A stretch of 56,144 nucleotides of DNA from JAGPUQ01 sp041594335 (GTDB lineage: Bacteria; Pseudomonadota; Gammaproteobacteria; Pseudomonadales; Porticoccaceae), in NCBI GenBank assembly GCA_041594335.1, contig JBFHML010000011.1, positions 1 through 56,144 on the forward strand. The letters run 5' to 3'. Shown in pieces: positions 1-8,949 of this stretch. The notes beneath the pieces were generated by a model. It saw nothing but the letters and a program-made list of their open reading frames with translations, did no database searches and had not been told where the DNA came from. The position numbers and the translations under genes were made by a program. The first letter of the stretch is position 1. Every line of letters begins with the position of its first letter.

Positions 1-1
1 G

Positions 2-886
2 GCAGCGCTGGTCACCGGAGCACTACTGAGCCTGGAGCCCGGCAATACCACACTGTTTTGGGGGTTGATCGCCCTGGCCGCTCTCCTCGGCATCACACTG
101 GTGCTCCCGATCGGTGGCGCCGACATGCCGGTGGTCATCGCGCTGCTCAACTCTTATTCCGGTATCGCCGCCGCGACCGCGGGCTTCATCATGGAGAACA
201 CGGTTTTGATCGTGTCCGGCTCCTTGGTCGGCGCTTCCGGAATCATCCTCACCCAGATCATGTGCAAGGCGATGAATCGCTCGCTCACCAACGTGCTGTT
301 CGGGGTCATGGCACCAGGCGGAGCGGCTATTGATGCCGACGCCATCTATGCCGGCAAGGTGAAGAGCGCTCAGGCGGAAGAGATCGCCATGATCCTGGAG
401 ACCGCGCGGCGCGTGGTGATCGTACCCGGCTTCGGCATGGCGATGTCCCAGGCTCAGCACGCTGTTCGCGAGCTGATGGATGTCCTCGAGGGCCGAGATA
501 CCGAAGTGGAGTTTGCCATCCACCCGGTGGCCGGCCGCATGCCGGGCCACATGAACGTGCTGCTGGCCGAAGCCGAAGTCCCCTACGACAAACTGGTAGA
601 GATGGACCGCATCAATCCCACCTTCGAGCAAACCGACGTGGCGATCGTCATCGGCGCCAATGATGTCACCAACCCCATGGCGCGGGAGGATCAAGGCAGC
701 CCGATCTATGGCATGCCGATTCTCAACGTCGACAAGGCGAAGACCGTCGTAGTCATCAAACGATCTCTGGGTTCCGGTTTTGCCGGCCTGCCCAATCCGT
801 TGTTCGCGCTCGACAATTGCCTCATGGTCTTTGGCGACGGCAAGAAGGCGGTGATCGATATCACCACCGCGCTCAATACCGCCTGA
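2..886 (+). CDS. pntB: NAD(P) transhydrogenase subunit beta, C-terminal part
   Basis: The frame is open from the window edge, so the start lies outside; 294 residues are visible of a protein usually near 460. PntB is the membrane subunit of the proton-translocating transhydrogenase, which moves hydride between NADH and NADP+. The visible part has the last hydrophobic segments (GLIALAALLGITLVLPIGG, then the LNSYSGIAAATAGF stretch), followed by the soluble NADP(H)-binding domain III. Family marks of domain III are seen: VIVPGFGMAMSQAQH, HPVAGRMPGHMNVLLAEA and VIGANDVTNP. pntA is presumably upstream. The gene converges on manB with a 4-bp gap, so there is no room for a separate terminator. Confidence 0.95.
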   Translation, partial: AALVTGALLSLEPGNTTLFWGLIALAALLGITLVLPIGGADMPVVIALLNSYSGIAAATAGFIMENTVLIVSGSLVGASGIILTQIMCKAMNRSLTNVLFGVMAPGGAAIDADAIYAGKVKSAQAEEIAMILETARRVVIVPGFGMAMSQAQHAVRELMDVLEGRDTEVEFAIHPVAGRMPGHMNVLLAEAEVPYDKLVEMDRINPTFEQTDVAIVIGANDVTNPMAREDQGSPIYGMPILNVDKAKTVVVIKRSLGSGFAGLPNPLFALDNCLMVFGDGKKAVIDITTALNTA

Positions 887-890
887 ACTA

Positions 891-2246
891 TTAGCCAGCG
901 TCCAACAGCGCCAGCAACTCGGCGGTTTTAGCACGCAGGAGCGCGGCATTGCCTCGGGTTTCCACGTTCAAGCGCACCAGGGGCTCCGTGTTCGACAAGC
1001 GGAGGTTGAACCGCCATTCGGCGAAGCTGACGGCGACGCCATCAGTGCGATCCACCTCGCCGCCGGCGTCACGGTATCTACGACAGATCGCCTCGATCGC
1101 CGCGGCGGGGTCAGCCACTTCACGGTTGATCTCGCCGCTGACCGGGTAGGCCCGCTGCGCCTCTTCCAGTAATGCCGATAGGGGCTGTCCTCGCTGAGAT
1201 AGCAACTCCACCACCAGGAGCCAGGGGATCATGCCGCTGTCGCAATAGGCAAAGTCACGGAAATAGTGATGCGCGCTCATCTCGCCGCCATAGAGCGCAT
1301 CGTGGTCGCGCATGACCTGCTTGATAAACGCATGTCCGGTCCGGCTCTGTACGGCGCTTCCGCCATGGCGGGCAACAATCTCCCGGGTATTCCAGGTCAG
1401 ACGAGGATCGTGCACGATTGCGCCTGAGCCGTGCTTGCGTAGGAAAGCTTCCGCGAGCAGGCCCACCACATAGTAACCCTCTGCAAAGTCGCCCTGTTCA
1501 TCAAAGAAAAAACAACGGTCAAAATCACCATCCCAAGCGATTCCCAGGTCGGCACCACAGGAACGCACTGCATCCGCAGTCAAACGACGATTTTCCGCCA
1601 GCAATGGATTGGGCACGCCGTTAGGAAAATGACCGTCGGGCTCGTGTTGCAACTTGATAAATTCCAACGGCAAGCGGCTTTCGAGCAGATCCAGCACCGG
1701 TCCGGCACCACCATTACCGGCATTCACCACGACACGCAGCGGCCGTAACACACTGACGTCGATATAGGACAACAGGTGCTCGATGTAAGCGCCCTTGTCG
1801 GGGTCGTGCTTCAAGGCACCACGCTCCACCCCGGGCGCGCCAAACCCACCCTCGGCCAGCGCACGAATCTCTGGCAGACCGTCATCACCACTGACCGGGC
1901 GGGCGCCCTCCCGCACGAATTTCATTCCGTTGAAATTTTTGGGGTTGTGACTCGCAGTGACGACTAAACCGCCGTCATGACCGCCATGGAAGGTGGCGAA
2001 ATAAATCTCTTCAGTACCACACTGACCGATATGCACAACGTCGCTACCGGCGTCGCGTATCCCATCGACGACAGCGGCGCACAGGGCGGGGCTGGTCAGC
2101 CGGATATCGTGACCCACCGCGATACTGCGTGCCCGCCGCCAAGTCGCAAAGGCCCTGCCGATTCGGTAAGCGATATCTTCGTCGAGCTGCTCCGGTACCC
2201 GACCCCGAACATCGTAAGCCTTAAAGCACTCGATCGCCTTGCTCAT
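891..2246 (-). CDS. manB: Phosphomannomutase / phosphoglucomutase
   Basis: A 451-residue alpha-D-phosphohexomutase that interconverts mannose-6-P and mannose-1-P (or the glucose forms), supplying precursors for GDP-mannose and surface polysaccharide. The phosphoserine loop TASHNP is present (Ser99), and the Mg2+ loop DGDFDR lies at 239-244. The C-terminal phosphate-binding segment LSNTEPLVRLNVETR is intact. Length matches the CpsG/AlgC families. Its ATG overlaps the stop of galU in an ATGA, so the two are translationally coupled. With manC at 11 kb it would complete GDP-mannose synthesis. Whether it prefers mannose or glucose substrate cannot be read from the sequence. Confidence 0.9.
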   Translation of the reverse strand: MSKAIECFKAYDVRGRVPEQLDEDIAYRIGRAFATWRRARSIAVGHDIRLTSPALCAAVVDGIRDAGSDVVHIGQCGTEEIYFATFHGGHDGGLVVTASHNPKNFNGMKFVREGARPVSGDDGLPEIRALAEGGFGAPGVERGALKHDPDKGAYIEHLLSYIDVSVLRPLRVVVNAGNGGAGPVLDLLESRLPLEFIKLQHEPDGHFPNGVPNPLLAENRRLTADAVRSCGADLGIAWDGDFDRCFFFDEQGDFAEGYYVVGLLAEAFLRKHGSGAIVHDPRLTWNTREIVARHGGSAVQSRTGHAFIKQVMRDHDALYGGEMSAHHYFRDFAYCDSGMIPWLLVVELLSQRGQPLSALLEEAQRAYPVSGEINREVADPAAAIEAICRRYRDAGGEVDRTDGVAVSFAEWRFNLRLSNTEPLVRLNVETRGNAALLRAKTAELLALLDAG

Positions 2247-3079
2247 CGATCGCTCTCCCTGCCATACACATGCTCATACACATAGTTCGTAGCTTGGACG
2301 AAACCGCCGACGCTACCGCAATCAAAGCGACGCCCCTCAAATTTATAGGCCAACACGCGACTGGTCTTGGCGAGCATCAGCAGGGCATCGGTGAGCTGGA
2401 TCTCCCCGTTCTTACCCGGCTTGGTGTGACGCAGCAATTCGAAAATGAAGGGCGACAGTACGTAACGACCAATGATCGCCAAGTTGCTTGGCGCCTGGTC
2501 GGGTTGCGGCTTCTCCACCATATCCGTCACTCGATAAAGACCCGGCTCCTCTTCCTCACCGGCGACAATCCCGAACTTACTGACCTCGCCCTCCGGAACT
2601 TCCTCGATGGCCACCACACTGCTGCCGGTGCGCCGGTAGACCTCTACCAGCTGCGCCATGATCCCCGGACCGTCGTTGAAGCAAAGGTCATCGGCGAGAA
2701 TGACGCCAAAGGGTTCATTCCCTACCAACTGCTCACCGGTGAGAATGGCATGCCCCAGGCCCTTCATCTCCAGCTGCCGCGTCGAAGCAAACCGTCCACG
2801 ATGGATAATATCCCGGATACCGACCAGATAACTCTCCTTGTCGGTACCGGCAATTTGGTGTTCGAGCTCGTAACTGATATCGAAATGATCATGGATGGCG
2901 CGCTTGCCACGACCTGTGACAAAGCAGATTTCCGGCAAGCCGGCAGCCAGCGCCTCCTCAACGCCATACTGCACCAGGGGCTTGTTCACCACCGGGAGCA
3001 TTTCCTTGGGCATGGCTTTGGTGGCCGGGAGAAATCGCGTGCCATAGCCCGCGACTGGAAACAGGCACTTCTTCAACAT
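2243..3079 (-). CDS. galU: UTP--glucose-1-phosphate uridylyltransferase
   Basis: A 278-residue nucleotidyltransferase that makes UDP-glucose from UTP and glucose-1-P in the cytoplasm. The N-terminal signature GYGTRFLPATKAMPKEMLP (residues 11-29) holds the nucleotide-binding loop and the catalytic Lys. The motifs LGHAILTGEQLVG and EKPQPDQAPSNLAIIGRYVL are typical of the bacterial GalU family. AAGGAG precedes the ATG at 3079. It is the first gene of a two-gene unit with manB (4-bp overlap), pairing glucose activation with a hexose-phosphate mutase that could supply glucose-1-P. Confidence 0.95.
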   Translation of the reverse strand: MLKKCLFPVAGYGTRFLPATKAMPKEMLPVVNKPLVQYGVEEALAAGLPEICFVTGRGKRAIHDHFDISYELEHQIAGTDKESYLVGIRDIIHRGRFASTRQLEMKGLGHAILTGEQLVGNEPFGVILADDLCFNDGPGIMAQLVEVYRRTGSSVVAIEEVPEGEVSKFGIVAGEEEEPGLYRVTDMVEKPQPDQAPSNLAIIGRYVLSPFIFELLRHTKPGKNGEIQLTDALLMLAKTSRVLAYKFEGRRFDCGSVGGFVQATNYVYEHVYGRESDR

Positions 3080-3243
3080 GCTAACTCCTTCTCTATGTAC
3101 AACGACGAAGTCGGCGCCGCCGCTCCAGGCACGCCCAGCGCAGAGTACCGGCTACCCGGGATCACGTCGACCGCGAATCGGAAGGCTGCGAGGGACCGGC
3201 TTGTGGCGTAGAATGCCGCCTTCTAGGCCCAACCGGAAACACC

Positions 3244-3813
3244 ATGTCCGTTTCACCTCAGCAGCCCGACCGGAATGCCCCGGAGGGCGCGGCAATCCGC
3301 GGTCGCCAGAACCAATTTACCCGCGATGAGCTCCTTGCTTGTGCTCGCGGAGAGCTCTTCGGCAGCCGCGCAGCGCGCCTCCCCGACGGCCAGCTCCTGA
3401 TGGTCGACCGAGTCACCCAGATCGACGCCACCGGCGGACGCTATGGCAAAGGGCAAGTGATCGCGGAGTTGGACATCCACCCGGACCTCTGGTTCTTTGG
3501 ATGCCACTTCGTCGGCGATCCTGTCATGCCCGGCTGCCTAGGACTTGACGCACTCTGGCAACTGGTCGGCTTCTACCTCACTTGGCGGGGCAATGACGGT
3601 TTTGGCAGGGCGCTGGGATCCGGTGAGGTCAAATTTTTCGGACAGATCTTGCCAAACGCGCAACGAGTGACCTATAGACTCGATATCTCGCGGCTGGTAG
3701 AGCGCAAGCTGGTCATGGCCATCGCCGATGGATCAGTGGCAGTGGACGGCAAAGAGATCTATACCGCCAAAGAGTTGCGAGTCGGCATTTTCCAGTCGAC
3801 CGGCAACTTTTAG
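3244..3813 (+). CDS. fabA: 3-hydroxydecanoyl-[ACP] dehydratase/isomerase FabA
   Basis: A 189-residue hot-dog enzyme of type II fatty acid synthesis. It dehydrates 3-hydroxydecanoyl-ACP and isomerises trans-2- to cis-3-decenoyl-ACP, the branch point to unsaturated fatty acids. The active-site segment around GCHFVGDPVMPGCLGLDALW carries catalytic His88 and Asp102, 14 residues apart as in the E. coli enzyme (His70/Asp84). About 18 extra N-terminal residues precede the usual FabA start. fabB follows 72 bp downstream, the classic fabA-fabB pair of gammaproteobacteria. galU is divergent across a 164-bp spacer. Confidence 0.97.
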   Translation: MSVSPQQPDRNAPEGAAIRGRQNQFTRDELLACARGELFGSRAARLPDGQLLMVDRVTQIDATGGRYGKGQVIAELDIHPDLWFFGCHFVGDPVMPGCLGLDALWQLVGFYLTWRGNDGFGRALGSGEVKFFGQILPNAQRVTYRLDISRLVERKLVMAIADGSVAVDGKEIYTAKELRVGIFQSTGNF

Positions 3814-3885
3814 CGGCCGCCGCCTTCCCGTACAATGCCGGCCACCCCTCTAGGCATCCCTCCCATTACCCGAGAGATTGACACC

Positions 3886-5106
3886 ATGAGAAGAGCGGTA
3901 ATCACCGGTATGGGCATTGTTTCGTGCTTGGGCAACGACGTCGACGCTGTCGCCGCAGCCCTGCGTGAAGGCCGCTCCGGGATCCGCGCTATGCCCGCCT
4001 ACCAGGAAATGGGCATGAAGAGCCAGATCGCCGGACAGATCGAACTGGACCCCAGTGCACTGATCGATCGCAAACATCTCCGCTTCATGAGCACCGCCGC
4101 CATCTACGGCTATGCTGCCATGCAGCAGGCGATTGACGATGCCGGGTTAGAGGCAGCACAGATTTCTAATCCGCGCACCGGAATCATCATGGGTTCGGGC
4201 GGCATCTCGGGAGAGAAATTCGTCGAATCCGTCGACACCCTGCGAGCAAAGGGCGTACGCCGCATTGGCCCGTACCGAGTTACCCAGATCATGAGCAGTA
4301 CGGTATCGGCTTGTCTGGCCACGCCCTTCCAGATTCAGGGTCTCAATATCAGCATTTCCTCAGCCTGCGCTACCAGTGCCCACTGCATCGGTGCGGCCGT
4401 GGAACAGATCCAGCTGGGCAAGCAGGATCTAGTGTTTGCCGGCGGCGCCGAGGAAGAACACTGGTCTATGGTGAGCATGTTCGACGCCATGGGCGCACTG
4501 TCCACCCAATATAATGATACCCCGGAGCGCGCATCGCGCCCCTATGATCGCGATCGCGACGGCTTCGTGATGTCCTGTGGCGGTGGCTGCTTTGTCGTCG
4601 AGGAACTGGAGCACGCTCGCGCCCGTGGCGCCACCATCTACGCTGAAATCGTCGGCTATGGCGCGACCTCCGACGGCTTTGACATGGTCGCCCCCTCGGG
4701 CGAGGGGGCCGTTCGATGCATGCGCCAGGCGCTGGATACCGTGCAAGGACCCATCGACTACATCAACACCCACGGCACCAGTACCCCGGTCGGCGACATC
4801 AAGGAAATCCACGCGATTCAGGAAGTGTTTGGCTCGGAGATGCCGCCCATCAGCTCAACCAAGTCGCTTTCCGGTCACTCGCTGGGCGCCGCTGGTGTCC
4901 ATGAGGCCATATACAGCCTGCTGATGATGCGCCATGGCTTTATCGCGGCATCGGCCAACGTGGATCATCTGGATCCGGCGGTCGCGGGCGCCAATATCGC
5001 CACCGAGCGGGTCGACGGAGTCGAACTCGAACGCGTCATGTCGAACAGCTTCGGGTTTGGCGGCACCAACGCCTGCTTGGTGCTCGAGCGCTATCGGGGC
5101 GCCTGA
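3886..5106 (+). CDS. fabB: 3-oxoacyl-[ACP] synthase I FabB
   Basis: A 406-residue condensing enzyme that elongates the cis-3-decenoyl-ACP made by FabA. The thiolase-fold triad is complete: Cys161 in SSACATSAHC, His296 in NTHGTSTPVGD and His331 in SLSGHSLGAAG. I chose the ATG at 3886 (MRRAVITGMG), which matches the family start and is preceded by GAGAG. An in-frame ATG 51 bp upstream adds residues unlike the family. A TACAAT at 3831-3836 in the fabA-fabB spacer could be a weak extra -10. It converges on cysC with a 6-bp gap. Confidence 0.97.
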   Translation: MRRAVITGMGIVSCLGNDVDAVAAALREGRSGIRAMPAYQEMGMKSQIAGQIELDPSALIDRKHLRFMSTAAIYGYAAMQQAIDDAGLEAAQISNPRTGIIMGSGGISGEKFVESVDTLRAKGVRRIGPYRVTQIMSSTVSACLATPFQIQGLNISISSACATSAHCIGAAVEQIQLGKQDLVFAGGAEEEHWSMVSMFDAMGALSTQYNDTPERASRPYDRDRDGFVMSCGGGCFVVEELEHARARGATIYAEIVGYGATSDGFDMVAPSGEGAVRCMRQALDTVQGPIDYINTHGTSTPVGDIKEIHAIQEVFGSEMPPISSTKSLSGHSLGAAGVHEAIYSLLMMRHGFIAASANVDHLDPAVAGANIATERVDGVELERVMSNSFGFGGTNACLVLERYRGA

Positions 5107-5112
5107 GGGCCT

Positions 5113-5706
5113 TCAGATGACCGCGAGACGCTCGAGCTCCGAGAGCATCTCGCGGACACAGGCACTGAGATCCCCGGACGCCGTATCTACCACGACTTCG
5201 GGGGCCAAAGGCGGCTCGTAGGCGGAATCGATCCCAGTGAAATTGGGAATTTCGCCAGCTCGGGCCTTTCGGTAAAGCCCTTTCGGATCACGCTTCTCAC
5301 AAATCTCGAGCGGTGTGGCGACGTGCACCTCGACAAACTCATCGCCCTCCAACAGCGCTCGGGCCAGCTGCCGATCCGCGCGAAACGGCGAAATAAAAGC
5401 GGTCATTACAATGAGGCCGGCATCGACGAAAAGCCGGGCGACCTCCGCAATGCGGCGGATGTTCTCCTCTCGATCCGCGTCGCTGAAGCCGAGATCCCGG
5501 TTGAGCCCGTGGCGGACATTATCGCCGTCGAGCAGGTAGGAGTGGTGTCCGCGCTCAAAGAGCGCGTGCTCCAGCGCGTTGGCCAAGGTCGACTTGCCCG
5601 CTCCGCTCAGCCCGGTAAACCAGATCACACAGGGTCTTTGTCGCTTCTGACGAGCGCGGTCTGCTTTGGAAATCAGAGCCTTGTGCCAGATGAGATTGGA
5701 ATTCAA
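5113..5706 (-). CDS. cysC: Adenylylsulfate kinase CysC
   Basis: A 197-residue APS kinase that phosphorylates adenosine 5'-phosphosulfate to PAPS for sulfate assimilation or sulfation. The P-loop GLSGAGKS lies at residues 32-39. The family segments DGDNVRHGLNRDLGFSDADR and FISPFRADRQLAR (with the conserved Ser) follow, and KDPKGLYRKARAGEIPNFTG is the substrate lid. The start is TTG at 5706, behind GAGGGAG; no better ATG exists. It stands last after yajR and ssb. The sulfate adenylyltransferase genes cysD/cysN are not in the window, so its partner must be encoded elsewhere. Confidence 0.95.
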   Translation of the reverse strand: MNSNLIWHKALISKADRARQKRQRPCVIWFTGLSGAGKSTLANALEHALFERGHHSYLLDGDNVRHGLNRDLGFSDADREENIRRIAEVARLFVDAGLIVMTAFISPFRADRQLARALLEGDEFVEVHVATPLEICEKRDPKGLYRKARAGEIPNFTGIDSAYEPPLAPEVVVDTASGDLSACVREMLSELERLAVI

Positions 5707-5750
5707 CAGTAGCTCCCTCGTACAGTTGGCATCCGACGAGCACCCAGGGT

Positions 5751-6224
5751 TTAGAAGGGAATATCGTCGTCGAAATTATCGAATCCCGACGGCGCCATCT
5801 CCGGCTCGGCAACGGCGTTTCCGCCCTGACTACGCTGTGGATATCCCCCCCCGCTGGCACGCGGCGCAGATTGCTCCCCCCCCATCCCACGGCTGTCGAG
5901 CATCTGCATTTCGCTAGCGACAATCTCGGTGGTGTAGCGGTCCTGCCCGTCTTGGCCTTGCCATTTGCGGGTGCGCAAGGAGCCCTCGACATACACCTTG
6001 GAACCCTTGCGCAAATATTCTCCGGCGATCTCTGCCAAGCGGTTAAAAAACACCACGTTGTGCCACTCGGTGCGCTCTTTCTGCTCACCGCTCTGCTTGT
6101 CTTTCCAGGCCTCCGAAGTGGCGAGGCGAATATTCGTCACCGCGCCACCACTGGGCATGTAGCGGGTCTCCGGGTCAGCGCCCAGGTTGCCGATCAATAT
6201 CACCTTGTTGATGCCACGAGCCAT
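5751..6224 (-). CDS. ssb: Single-stranded DNA-binding protein
   Basis: A 157-residue SSB. The N-terminal OB fold opens with MARGINKVILIGNLGADPE and continues through WHNVVFFNRLAEIAGEYL and GSKVYVEGSLRTRKW (about residues 1-110). A Gly/Ser/Gln-rich linker of about 40 residues leads to the acidic tip DDDIPF, the docking site for replication and repair partners. In enterobacteria ssb is next to uvrA. Here ssb follows yajR on the minus strand and uvrA is about 5.8 kb away, so that neighbourhood has been broken up by inserted genes. Confidence 0.97.
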   Translation of the reverse strand: MARGINKVILIGNLGADPETRYMPSGGAVTNIRLATSEAWKDKQSGEQKERTEWHNVVFFNRLAEIAGEYLRKGSKVYVEGSLRTRKWQGQDGQDRYTTEIVASEMQMLDSRGMGGEQSAPRASGGGYPQRSQGGNAVAEPEMAPSGFDNFDDDIPF

Positions 6225-6308
6225 GGCCGAAATCCTCGCGCGGGACGTTCGCTTGGGGGAGAGCAGTGTAACCGGTAGTTTTGGGTACCGCCAACCGCGG
6301 AGCGCCGG

Positions 6309-7664
6309 TCAAAAGGTCAGCCGACGCCCCAGCACCCGTTCAAGGTGCCTGCTATCGAGGGTATCCTCGTCGACTTGGATGTAGGTCGTGCGCTGTCCGG
6401 GAAGGTGGATCACATCTTCGACCCCACCGACGATACCGACCAAATCCTCGTATTTCGGGGCCTCTACACCTGCCTCCGCGGGTAGCGTCAAGCTCCGCAA
6501 ACGACGCGGTGGGCTCATGGTGCTCGCGACCGCGAGCCAGACCAACGCCGCCCCCGCCGCCAGCCAAAAGACGCCATCCCAGCCAAAGGCTTGCGCTGCC
6601 AAGCCGCCCGCGGCACCCCCACAGAAAGCGCCGAGGAACTGGCTGGTCGAATAGACGCCCAGGGCACTACCCTTGATGCCCGCAGGCGAACGCTTGCTCA
6701 CCAACGAGGGCAATGTGGCCTCGAGCAGATTGAAAGCCATGAAGAACAGGAGCAGTCCCGTCACCATCGCGCCAAACCCCGCTCCTGCCTGAGCAATCAC
6801 CACCTCGGCGACCGCCAGGAGCGCGATGGCCCCCACAAAAACTGGCTTCAAGCGCCGTCGCGTTTCACCGTACCAGACAAAAGGGATCATCAGCAGAAAG
6901 CCGCCGCCCATGGTGGCAAGATACAGATACCAGTGCTGATCGCGCGCAAAGCCGACCACCTGCTCCAGGAGGACGGGGACCGACACCCAGGTGGCCATCT
7001 GAGCGAAATGCAGCACAAAGATTCCCAGATCCAGCCGCAGCAACTCCCGATCGCGCAATACACGACCCAACAACTGCGGGATAGGGCCCAATTCGCGCCC
7101 GGCGCTTGGACTTGGCGCGGGAATCGCCCACAACACCGGCAGCCCCAATAAACCGAGACCGGCGGTCACCCAGAAGACCGTGTCCATGCCCCAGCGAGAC
7201 GCGATCAGCGGGCCCAGCACCATGGCCAGTGCAAAGGACAGGCCGATGCTCCCCCCCACCGCGGCCATGGCGCGGGTGCGCACCTGCTCCCGGGTCACAT
7301 CGGCGAGTAACGCCATGATGACCCCGGACACCGCACCGGCACCCTGCAGCGCCCGGCCGGCCATCAGGGTATATACCTCCTGAGCGCACGCCGCCACTAC
7401 CGAACCGGCAGCAAACAGCAACAGCCCGATCACAATCAGCGGTTTGCGCCCCCAGCGATCAGAAGCAATACCAAAGGGAATTTGTAGCAGGCCCTGAGAC
7501 AGTCCGTAGATACCGAGGCTCAAACCGATGGTGAGCGCCGTGGCGCCCTGGTACTCCGGAGCATGGAGCGCCAGCACCGGCAACACCATGAACAAACCGA
7601 GCATGCGCGTGGCGTAGAGGAAAACCAGCCCCAACAGGGCCCGCAGTTCGAGAGCGGTAAGCAT
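6309..7664 (-). CDS. yajR: MFS transporter with C-terminal ferredoxin-like domain, YajR type
   Basis: A 451-residue major facilitator protein with about 12 membrane segments. Motif A is seen as SDRWGRKP near residue 70. After the last helix, roughly residues 386-451 form a soluble tail (EDLVGIVGGVEDVIHLPG, then YIQVDEDTLDSRHLERVL). This has the beta-alpha-beta pattern of the YAM domain found in E. coli YajR, so I place it in that family rather than with generic drug exporters. The substrate is unknown. An MFS gene of this type next to ssb is a common gammaproteobacterial arrangement. It starts at ATG 7664 and ends 84 bp before ssb. Confidence 0.85.
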   Translation of the reverse strand: MLTALELRALLGLVFLYATRMLGLFMVLPVLALHAPEYQGATALTIGLSLGIYGLSQGLLQIPFGIASDRWGRKPLIVIGLLLFAAGSVVAACAQEVYTLMAGRALQGAGAVSGVIMALLADVTREQVRTRAMAAVGGSIGLSFALAMVLGPLIASRWGMDTVFWVTAGLGLLGLPVLWAIPAPSPSAGRELGPIPQLLGRVLRDRELLRLDLGIFVLHFAQMATWVSVPVLLEQVVGFARDQHWYLYLATMGGGFLLMIPFVWYGETRRRLKPVFVGAIALLAVAEVVIAQAGAGFGAMVTGLLLFFMAFNLLEATLPSLVSKRSPAGIKGSALGVYSTSQFLGAFCGGAAGGLAAQAFGWDGVFWLAAGAALVWLAVASTMSPPRRLRSLTLPAEAGVEAPKYEDLVGIVGGVEDVIHLPGQRTTYIQVDEDTLDSRHLERVLGRRLTF

Positions 7665-7748
7665 GCCGGGGCTTTGATACAGATACCTCAGGGGGCGGCT
7701 AGCATACTCAATGGGCCTGTAAATGCAAAATCCGCCCGAGTCGCAGGC

Positions 7749-8756
7749 TCACAGCGCGCGCAACAGTGCCGCGGCATAGCCACTGGTTGTGCCACTACCG
7801 CCCAGATCCGGCGTCAGCTCCTGGCCGCCACCGATCACCTGACGAATCGCTGCACGTATACGCTGCGCGGCCTCCTGGCGGTCCAGATAGTCCAGCATCA
7901 GCGCCGCCGCCAACAAAAGCGCCGTGGGGTTGGCGATGTTGCGCCCGGCGATGTCAGGCGCGCTACCATGCACGGCTTCGAACAAGCCTTTGTGTTCACC
8001 AATATTGGCACCTGGCGCCAAACCCAGCCCGCCGACCAGACCGGCGCACAGATCCGAGAGGATGTCGCCAAAGAGGTTGGTGGTGACCAGAACATCGAAC
8101 CGATTCGGGTTCATTACCAGCTGCATGGCACAGTTATCGATGATCAGCTCTTCATGGGTCAGATCGGGATAGTCCCGGGCAATGGAGCGGGCCACATCCA
8201 GAAAGAGGCCCGAGGTACTCTTCATGATGTTGGCTTTGTGCACCACAGTCACCTTGCGCCTTCCCTGGCGCCTCGCCATCTCAAAGGCGTAACGCAACAC
8301 CCGGGTACAACCCTTACGGGTCACCACGCTGGTCAACTCTGCGCGCTCGCCATCGGGACTCAGCGATTGCCCTTGTCCGGAATAAATGCCTTCCATGTTT
8401 TCCCGCACAATGACGAGATCGACGTCCTGGTAACGCGATTGCACCCCAGGAATCGACAGCGCCGGACGCACGTTGGCAAAGAGATCGAAACGTCGGCGCA
8501 GCGATACATTGACGGAGGAGAATCCCCTGCCGATGGGCGTGGTAATGGGCCCCTTCAGGGCCGCACAGTTGGCCTCCAGCGCAGCCAACGTCTGTTCGGG
8601 GATAAGATCCATCCCTTGATCGAGGGCAGTCTGCCCGGCGACCGCCATCTCATAGTCCAATCCGACATCCAGCTTGTCGAGTACCGCCAATGTGACGTCG
8701 ACGATATCCGGACCGATGCCATCGCCGGGAATCACGGTGATCTTGCTCCTTTCCAT
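7749..8756 (-). CDS. NAD-dependent isocitrate dehydrogenase
   Basis: A 335-residue member of the isocitrate/isopropylmalate dehydrogenase family that oxidatively decarboxylates isocitrate in the TCA cycle. It opens ITVIPGDGIGPDIV. The substrate segment SSVNVSLRRRFDLFANVRPA (about 80-99) has the Ser and Arg pattern of isocitrate rather than isopropylmalate enzymes. In the cofactor loop HGSAPDIAGRNIANP an Asp stands where NADP enzymes carry Lys-Tyr, which points to NAD. The length matches the short NAD-IDH type, not the 416-residue E. coli Icd. GAGG precedes the ATG. Homoisocitrate or tartrate dehydrogenase activity is less likely but not excluded. Confidence 0.85.
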   Translation of the reverse strand: MERSKITVIPGDGIGPDIVDVTLAVLDKLDVGLDYEMAVAGQTALDQGMDLIPEQTLAALEANCAALKGPITTPIGRGFSSVNVSLRRRFDLFANVRPALSIPGVQSRYQDVDLVIVRENMEGIYSGQGQSLSPDGERAELTSVVTRKGCTRVLRYAFEMARRQGRRKVTVVHKANIMKSTSGLFLDVARSIARDYPDLTHEELIIDNCAMQLVMNPNRFDVLVTTNLFGDILSDLCAGLVGGLGLAPGANIGEHKGLFEAVHGSAPDIAGRNIANPTALLLAAALMLDYLDRQEAAQRIRAAIRQVIGGGQELTPDLGGSGTTSGYAAALLRAL

Positions 8757-8799
8757 GACGCTACCTCATTGACTACCTAACCGAGAGGAATCGGCGACT

Positions 8800-8949
8800 G
8801 TGCAGCTCGTCACGCTCGAGCCGCATCGGCGCCATTACCGGGAAGTCGCCTGGAAAAAAGGGCGGCTCAACGCTTTCCAGCGCCGCGCCCAGTGGCCAGA
8901 CTGGGTAGACCGCCCAGTCTGGCCCGATAAGGATATACCTTCTGCGTAA
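8800..8949 (+). CDS. Possible small protein, 49 residues
   Basis: A GTG start lies ten bases after GAGAGGA, and the frame is closed by a stop 27 bp upstream, so it is free-standing. The product is basic and tryptophan-rich (four Trp). It contains the mirrored peptide PDWVDRPVWPD, which is produced by the DNA hairpin at 8894-8924. Third codon positions are mostly G or C, as in real genes nearby. I recognise no family. The ORF may be a chance frame around a structured element or a gene remnant. Confidence 0.25.
   Translation: MQLVTLEPHRRHYREVAWKKGRLNAFQRRAQWPDWVDRPVWPDKDIPSA
8894..8924. repeat. Perfect 12-bp inverted repeat
   Basis: GGCCAGACTGGG at 8894-8905 pairs exactly with CCCAGTCTGGCC at 8913-8924 around a 7-base loop. 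Neither strand has a T-tract after the stem, so it is not an intrinsic terminator. It sits about 140 bp upstream of the isocitrate dehydrogenase start. It could be an operator, an mRNA leader hairpin, or the fold behind the small ORF overlapping it. Confidence 0.7.

Noticed and set aside
2270..3211. 313-codon plus-strand ORF
   Set aside because: It lies opposite galU, which has complete family motifs; the product has no recognisable domain and is a shadow of the GC-rich gene.
3080..3243. FabR-type operator before fabA
   Set aside because: Only a lone TGTACA half-like sequence near 3097 is seen; no palindrome of the required form.
7563..8780. 405-codon plus-strand ORF
   Set aside because: It is antisense to the isocitrate dehydrogenase gene and the start of yajR; the His/Gln/Arg-rich product is typical of reverse-frame reading.
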